Positions 58,106-64,000 of a stretch of 64,000 nucleotides of DNA are shown here, piece after piece. The notes below the pieces were generated by a model. That model ran no database searches and was not told the origin of the DNA. It saw only the letters and a program-made list of their open reading frames with translations. A program made the position numbers and the translations under genes. The stretch comes from Diaporthe sp. PMI_573 (taxonomy: Eukaryota > Ascomycota > Sordariomycetes > Diaporthales > Diaporthaceae): the NCBI GenBank assembly GCA_021399435.1, contig JAJTUP010000030.1, positions 124,001-188,000 of the forward strand, read 5' to 3'. Each line of letters opens with the position of its first letter. Positions within the stretch are counted from its first letter, which is position 1.

Positions 58106-58152
58106 TTTGTGTGGCCGGAAGGTAGGTGAGTCGGAAGGTGGGTGGGGTACGG
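58106..58152 (-). repeat. Right 47-bp terminal inverted repeat
   Basis: Exact reverse complement of 55949-55995. Followed by TA at 58153-58154. Confidence 0.97.
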
Positions 58153-58469
58153 TATATTTCTTCTACAGGACGTTAACTGAGAAGAATTCACGACCTTAGT
58201 ATATATCTGAACGTAATGTCGGCTTGTTTGGGAGACACATGGGCTTCGTAGACATATCGTTCTTGCCAATAGGGCCGATAATGGCAGCTATGTAACACTC
58301 AGACTAGCCCAGTAATGAGTGAGTGCGAAGGGTGTAGCGTGTGGAGAGAGCACGAGAACGACAAGCTTGGTAATGGGAGTGAGTTTATACGTATGTTGTA
58401 CGAGTGTATCCTTCGCCACAGAGGGAGACTGTCAGCCAGGCAGCCGGCTTATCGAATAAGGCGACTCCC
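58153..58469. other. Intergenic, no gene seen
   Basis: Between the transposon end and the 3' end of the next gene. Nothing recognised. Confidence 0.5.
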
Positions 58470-58950
58470 TCACTCAACCGCCTCGGCGATGGGTGTCATG
58501 GCGGCGAGCTTGGACCGGAGAATCGACGCCTTCTTGGATCTCGACTTTTGCTGTTTGTGGGCCCTCGTGGCCTGTCCCCTCAGCTCCTTCTCGGCCATGA
58601 CATAGGGCATGAGCTTCTGCTGGCGGAGCGCCTGTTCTCGCCTCATCTCTTGCAGCTCAGCGCCGCCTACGTGGCGCACTGGGGCGGGACGTGATGATGT
58701 GGTGCCGGATTCATAGCTGGAGGCCGAGTGGGCGTCCTCGTCGGCGAAGACCGGTTCTGAGGGGGAAAAGCAGGTCCTTGTCCGAGATGTGGGATGTCGC
58801 TCGGGGCTGTTCGTTGCCGTGCTCGCCCAGCGAAACCCGGCGTGGCCAGCTTGAAAATGCGCAGGAATAGTCGAGGTATGAGCTGTGATATGCGCTACGC
58901 TTCGATGGGATCTCCATTGGTGACGAGGAGCTGTATGGCCCGTAGGACAT
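58470..58950 (-). CDS. Conserved fungal protein of unknown function, with apparent frameshift
   Basis: The start MSYGPYSSSSPMEIPSKRSA (ATG 58950) is followed by YLDYSCAFSSWPRRVSLGEH and ATSHISDKDLLFP. The frame then changes and reads EPVFADEDAHSASSYESGTT, ELQEMRREQALRQQKLMPYV, a Lys/Arg-rich helix, and ends SKLAAMTPIAEAVE. This matches, in order, a small (about 150-residue) fungal family I know only as hypothetical: SSSPMEIP start, CAF/YPSWPRR, SDEDL, a helical REQ/EKE region and the KLSAMTPIAEA end. The shift lies at the G5A4 run on the plus strand (58761-58769), by one extra base. The joined length is 159 residues. The helical basic region suggests a nuclear or scaffold role, but no function is known. 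Confidence 0.72.
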
Positions 58951-59640
58951 TTTGGGAGGTTTTCCGGTTGTGGATGGTGTGCTCTGACGGGGTATCTTGT
59001 GAATTGGGACTGATAACTATGCATCCAGCAGGGGATTAGCGCGACTGATGAAGTCAAAGATAATAAGTGGCAGGCTTGTATTCTTGAGACTGAATGCAAG
59101 ACCTATATTATCTGTATTCAAAGTGGTACATACTGGGGATTTAAGTATTGTTTCTCCACTTGGCGCCAGACAGGCCACATGCGGTGCCGGAGGAACACCA
59201 AAAAAAGAAGAGAAAAAAAGGCTCTTCGAGCCAAGCAGAATATATAAGGTGGGGAGAATGACCATGTAAAGCAATCTGGTCGGGCTGCTCTTTGTACGGC
59301 ACGCATCCCTTCCGAGTCGGAGGGTTGTACTTGATAGAAGCCATCAATATCGAAACGATCAGCATATATTGTATGGATCTCTAATCGAGGATGTTGAATC
59401 CTAAGATGATTATAAAAACTGATGAGTGGAGACTAGAGAGGCTCCGCTAGAGGGTCTACCCAGACAACTAGAGACTAGTACAATAACTTCTGAACACATG
59501 GTAGCAGAGTAGCCACAGTTGAATACATTCAGTTGAAAAAAAACTATAGTGATCTTTTATCCTCGTACCCAGGAGGGTTGCCCGAGGGTAATTTGTCCTT
59601 GACGTCGATTCTACACCAGATGTGACGGTGGTCGTCAGGC
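58951..59640. other. Intergenic, no gene seen
   Basis: Promoter side of the preceding minus-strand gene and 3' region of the small secreted protein gene. Nothing recognised. Confidence 0.5.
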
Positions 59641-60029
59641 CTACATGGCACACTGGTCGTTCAAGGTTGCTCCGCCCATGTTGAGACAGCCAACGATGCA
59701 GTATGAGTTGCCGACAGCGCCGCCCACGATGTCACTGCAGCGGAAAAGAACCTGCAAGAGCTGCACGGTGGTAAGCGGAGGAATCGGTCCGCCGGTAGCG
59801 TTGACAGCTGCTGTTAATTCGGCGTTGGTGTAGCCTTGATAAAAGGTCGTCAGAGATGGTCCAGGAACAAGTTAAAAAACAATGGAGCATACAAACCATA
59901 ATCAGTGACCATGCTATACCCACACCTGTACCCCTCGTACACGCAGGGTGTTGTAAACGCGCCAACGGTAGGCGAAAGCGCCAAGAGAGCGCCAGTTGTA
60001 AGGAAGGCGAAAGTCTGGAAGAGCGTCAT
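59641..60029 (-). CDS. Small secreted cysteine-rich protein (candidate effector)
   Basis: Two exons, 59897-60029 and 59641-59834, with a 62-nt intron (59835-59896), give 108 residues; TDY|GYTNAELTAAV joins in frame. A signal peptide is likely at 1-24 (MTLFQTFAFLTTGALLALSP then TVGA|F). The mature part has six Cys: CVYEGYRC near the start, FRCSD, SYCIVGC and NDQCAM at the end, plus conserved-looking blocks IPPLTTVQLLQVL and VGGAVGNSYC. This layout resembles a family of small secreted proteins common in plant-associated Sordariomycetes. Three disulphides are expected. No known toxin or hydrophobin spacing (C-CC-C-C-CC-C) is present. Apoplastic effector is a guess from size and Cys content. Confidence 0.82.
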
Positions 60030-60853
60030 CTTGGAGGATGGTTTGAAGGTATAGAATTATCAGAGACTGTGGTGGCAGGTGGTGGCTCTAGCCTTGTGTT
60101 TGTTTGACATTCAGGAGGGACAATTTGGTTTGGGTTCCAAACGAGTTTATATATCCCGTCGACACCCTTGATTTGCACATCACCAAGTTGCCCAGTGTAT
60201 TTTGTTACCATCTTGTGAAGCACTCAGCTATAGAATGCCACATCTCTGACATGAAACTTAGTCTAAGACCTGGTAGGTGTGGAAGCGGCCAATTCCGACA
60301 TCTGTCTTACATGAACGACACCACTGCTCCGGGCATGCAAGGAATGAAGCTCTCTGAGGAATGCAGAAAGGCTAAGGTTGCCAGATATAAAGTAATACGA
60401 GAGACATATTAGTCACGAATGGTTTTTCATTCCTATCTCCGAGTACAGGAGGAATGCGACAATCGACACAGTCCACATGAAACAAACGGTCAGCTCTTTT
60501 TTACATATTTATACTGAAACACTATATGTATATATACATAATGTTGGAATCCACGAAGCCAGTATATAGGGGCCAAACCACACAGAGGATCAGGTACATC
60601 TGTCTTCCTCTGCATTTCAACAATAAACTCGAACAACCCGAATAGATGACGATCAAAATTTCTATGACATTGCTATATCTCAATATTCGGATATTGGGCT
60701 CCGATGTTCGTACATCAGTCTTCCCTGGATATTCGTAAGAATAAATGGATATTGAGAACGTTCTCCGACAGACCTTGAAATCATGGAAAGCAAGCGATAT
60801 GTCTGACATCTCCCGCAGTGCTTTGCTTGTATGACCTAGCCTTGTCAGCCATA
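60030..60853. other. Divergent upstream region of two secreted-protein genes
   Basis: The small secreted protein gene (-) and the WSC protein gene (+) point away from each other across this stretch. AT-rich; no gene seen. Confidence 0.5.
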
Positions 60854-61505
60854 ATGATGTCTCTCGTTGTTCTTTCGTTTTGTGCTTTGAGCTACGGTTT
60901 GAGTCCTGGGTACCAGAAGCCACGAAATGCCCAGAATGAGTGGAATATCGAGTCCTCTTTCCCGGATTCCGTGTGCTTTACATACGTTACAACCTACTTG
61001 GCCCCAGGTGCTATGTATACTGGGTATAATACAACAGCCTCTCACAAGTATGCAACAAGTTCCTGCTCAGGTACGAGAGGATTGCATACTCCAATTCGAA
61101 GCAAGTCCAGACACAGCTGAATAGATTAGAATCTCCCATCTCGCAATTTACTTCTCAGTCAGCGACGCTGTCACATACCAACTCAGTGGCCTCATCCGGT
61201 GCTGGGGATTCCGTGTTAACTACAACGCCTATTTCAACGGCTTTGTCGTTTAGCACACAACAAACAGCTTCTGGGACAGGTAACGATTCTGAGACAGGTA
61301 CCAGTCCTGGGTCTGCAACGGCATCACTCAACAGCGCAGTGGTCTCATTCAGTACGGAGAGTTCCACGTCAACTGTAGCACCTAACTCGTCAACTGCATC
61401 GTTTAACACGCAACCAGGAGTTTCCAGTACGAGTACCAGGTCCGAGTCTGCAATATTATCACCTAGCAGCACAGCGGTCTCATTCGGCACGGGGAGTTCC
61501 ACATT

Positions 61506-61537
<32 letters not shown>

Positions 61538-62696
61538 CGCCTGCCTCATCAACTGCGGTCTTGTCCTCAGCTTCTGCCTCTACGTCAGCTGTTACTGACG
61601 AATTCTTCTTCGCCATTATACCTGCCACTCTAACGAGAGAATTACAGGACGTGATTAGGTTTGTTGGCGCTGGGGGCAGCATTACTGATTCTTGCTCCAA
61701 CGCAATGGTATTTCAGCAGTCTCGGGGCCAGCTGATTGGCATCCATAATGGAGAGCCAATAGCAGTCGACCCAGGAGTTCCCCATATCCTGTTATCACCT
61801 GCCCCGGGCAGTATTTCAACGGACTTTGAGATAACTCATGGTCTCTTGGACTGGGTTAACTCGTCTTTCTTTAATGGCTTTGCTGGGTTTTGCCAGCTGG
61901 ACGACGAGATATACGCTACATTTACAGCGGCCGGTGGTCCCGGTGGTGCTGATAACTGTGAGGCTATTCAACTGATGGCCTATCCACGTTAGTATAGGAA
62001 TTTAAACCGCGTTTCTAAGAGCACTTCCGCTAACGAGTAACATCAGTCGCTCAGTGTCGACCTCTATCCGCATCTTCAACTGTTTTCTCGGGCTCGTCTA
62101 TGATTGTGTCTTCGTTATCTGAAACCTCGATACCGGCCACTTTAGGACCAGTATTTACAACATCATCCTCGGCACCGATAATAAGCAGCGGAATGCCTAA
62201 TGCCCCGGAAAACACAACACTCATGTCCTCTACGACCAGCATTTTAGGCTCATCCCTGAGTATTTTCAGCTCTCAAGTTACACGGTCGACGACAAGCTTG
62301 GAACAGGCATCGCAGGCAACAGGAAATGATAGAACACCCGGTATAAACCTCTTAGAATACAGTTATTTGGGCTGTTATGTGGCGAATCCAGACGGAAATT
62401 TTGGGATGGTACCGGCTGTGGCCCAAGAGACCCTCACTACCTCGATTGAGGACTGCGCTTTTCTCTGCGACACTCAGCCTGGTGGGGCAACAATCTACTT
62501 TACACTCGGCACAAACTCTCAAGGGCAGTCCATTTGTACGTGCGGCAATGATCTTTTCGCTTATAATTATCAGGCTATGGGTAAGGATTTCCACTGCAAC
62601 ATTCCATGTCAGTTTACAGAGCCTACGTTAGGACAGAATTTCTGTGGTGGACAATTTGGCGAAGATCCGCTAGTATCTGTCTTTGGGGCGATATAA
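60854..62696 (+). CDS. Mucin-like secreted protein with carboxyl WSC domain
   Basis: Three exons, 60854-61070, 61163-61987 and 62047-62696 (introns 92 and 59 nt), give 563 residues; both junctions are phase 1. A signal peptide is likely at about 1-16 (MMSLVVLSFCALSYGL). Then: a short amino domain with Tyr/Thr (about 20-72); a Ser/Thr-rich linker containing a polythreonine tract from an (ACA)n repeat; a folded-looking domain (about 215-346) with ELQDVIRFVGAGGSITDSCS, FQQSRGQLIGIHNGEPI and FCQLDDEIYATFTAAGG; a second Ser/Thr linker; and a WSC domain (about 452-560) with YLGCYVANPDGN, DCAFLCDTQPGG, SICTCGNDLF, CNIPC and FCGGQF. WSC domains bind wall glucan or other carbohydrate. No GPI signal or membrane anchor at the end, so it is probably a wall-bound secreted protein. 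Confidence 0.83.
61506..61538 (+). repeat. (ACA)n microsatellite coding for polythreonine
   Basis: Eleven AAC/ACA triplets in a row inside the Ser/Thr linker of the WSC protein. In-frame length change would only alter the number of Thr. Confidence 0.9.
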
Positions 62697-64000
62697 GGTC
62701 TCTATAGTGGTAATAAAGATGGTATGCCAGGGCTCTATGCACGCCGTTGAGATCCAAGATAGTGCACGCGGGGACCCGACTCACCTGCCTTAGGCACCTC
62801 TGGTGATGGAATATAAACATGCCTAGGCTCATCCTGGATCAGGAACGTTATGCAACTGATCATCTAATGCTGATATTTTCCCAGACCGGCTTTCAAGATA
62901 GGCCGTGTCATCACTGAAGACCGGGATGACGTTGTCCGGTATATAATTATTATGTGGGCCTGTGGCATCAAGCCCTCGTCAAGTTCCATCATGTTAGGAT
63001 CCCGGCAATGGTACCGCCGATTCCACGCAGGCCAAAGACACCCATAGACGGTAAATTGCTGCCATCATCCCAGTTTTCCGACACAGAGACCGAGGAGGGG
63101 CATTGCAGGAGCATGCCGCTCGACTGTCCTGCTCGGGTCATATCAAACTGGCCGCAGTCACGTCCAGCAAGATAAGTGGGACATTGTACTACGTCGCATT
63201 GTGTATTTATAGAGCCTGAGGTTGGGAAGCTTTTCACAACGCCATCATGATTCAGCGCTCTGACGGTTTCGGAACATGAACGAGGTTTCATACGCGCATC
63301 ACTTTTTGAGCCACGGTCTGTTCAAAAGAATAAGAATTGGAACTTCGTTCATCGCTTGGTCCAGGGTCAGGCCGCGTTACGCAGGGCAAGCACCGTAGTA
63401 GACGTCCGTTTTGGCATATCTTGCTCCTTTTATTGGATATTCTGGATGATCTAGCGGCAAGACTGGAATGGACTTGTGAGCTGTCCAGATAAAGAGACAA
63501 TAGGTTTGTTCATTCTTAAAATCAAATATATAACTTGTGTGCCTCAGTGTGCATACTGAGCCCGCCTTAACATACTGTACAGTATTTATCCTGTAGACTC
63601 CAAAATCTCTGTACTCTTCTAGCCGTGAAAGAGGAAGGTACAGATGCCGACAACAATCAATACAGAGCCATAAGCTGCCTAGCCTATTCACTTCACGTAT
63701 CACAGTGGAAGTAATTGGTGCAAGACGGACTGCAAACCATATGATCTGGTCGTGTGTGCAATCCTAGAATGGTCTTGGCATCCCAATTCGCGAGGACATC
63801 ATCGACACGAGACAGTCTGCATATCTGTTTCCACGATAAAACTGCCCTTCTGTCTCACAGAAACGAGCAGCGGCTATAGTGAGAAGGCCCTCGAAAGCCA
63901 GGGCCGTTCCTTCAATCCTGCTGAAGTGAATCCGATACAAACGAAACGACATGGGTTATGAGAAGGAATCTCAGACTTCTCGAAGCCAGCGCCACTGGAA
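62697..64000. other. Intergenic to window end, no supported gene
   Basis: Minus-strand frames at 62989-63291 (Cys-containing, TYLAGRDCGQFDMTRAGQSS) and 63377-63703 look partly coding-like but lack recognisable motifs and do not splice together convincingly. They may be decayed gene pieces. Confidence 0.35.

Larger units (their letters stand above)
55949..58152 (-). mobile_element. Pogo/Fot-type (Tc1-mariner) DNA transposon, 2204 bp
   Basis: Perfect 47-bp terminal inverted repeats (55949-55995 and 58106-58152) beginning CCGTACCCCACCCACC are flanked by a TA on both sides (55947-55948 and 58153-58154), the target duplication of this superfamily. One transposase reading region (56100-57861, minus) lies inside, with an amino HTH and DDE-type remains. 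The size and the TIR length match Fot1-like elements (about 1.9-2.2 kb, TIRs of tens of bp). The ends are intact but the coding part is ruined, so the copy could at most be moved by another transposase. Confidence 0.93.

Noticed and set aside
1..64000. CRISPR arrays or prokaryotic operon structure
   Set aside because: Spliceosomal introns throughout and no spaced identical repeats; the DNA is fungal.

Overview
The window looks like nuclear DNA of a filamentous ascomycete (Pezizomycotina, most likely a Sordariomycete). The signs are short GT-AG introns of about 46-220 nt in most genes, a CAP20-type perilipin, a HET-domain gene, a small secreted six-cysteine protein, a WSC-domain wall protein, and a pogo/Fot-type DNA transposon carrying C-to-T stop mutations of the kind repeat-induced point mutation (RIP) leaves. 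All gene models and splice sites were read by eye; no database search was possible.

Layout. 1-17.8 kb is a conserved housekeeping-like part: a CAP20/perilipin gene (-), a 6.4 kb stretch with no gene I can support (holding a degenerate three-unit repeat), a BCD1-type HIT zinc-finger snoRNP factor (+), an Scd6/LSM14-type RNA granule protein (-), and a 792-residue membrane protein of unknown role (-). 19-24.1 kb holds a MOSC/ferredoxin-reductase/2Fe-2S fusion (-), a TatD-type nuclease (-) and a HAD-type dehalogenase (+).

25.1-40.7 kb is the most interesting block. It holds two proline-racemase-superfamily enzymes with different catalytic pairs (Cys/Cys and Cys/Thr), a DAL5-type transporter, a class IV PLP aminotransferase, a 14-TM-type MFS exporter, a phenol-2-monooxygenase-like flavoenzyme and a phenylalanine ammonia-lyase-like MIO enzyme. 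No NRPS, PKS or terpene synthase is present, so it looks more like a catabolic or small-molecule-modifying amino-acid cluster. (Hydroxy)proline plus aromatic amino acids is my inferred substrate range.

43-51.3 kb carries a GT61 glycosyltransferase (+), a tiny CxxC/CxC protein with a decayed tandem copy, a HET-domain gene (-) and a bZIP gene (+). 52-64 kb is accessory and partly decayed: a DUF6923-like fragment, a small membrane ORF, a ruined Ulp1-like peptidase gene, a complete 2204-bp pogo-type element with perfect 47-bp inverted ends, a conserved fungal gene of unknown function, a small secreted cysteine-rich protein and a mucin-like WSC protein.

Apparent one- or two-base frame breaks affect at least six otherwise intact genes between 33 and 59 kb, mostly at homopolymers, and none that I see before 32 kb. 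This could be local assembly error or real decay, and deciding which matters for every gene in the second half.
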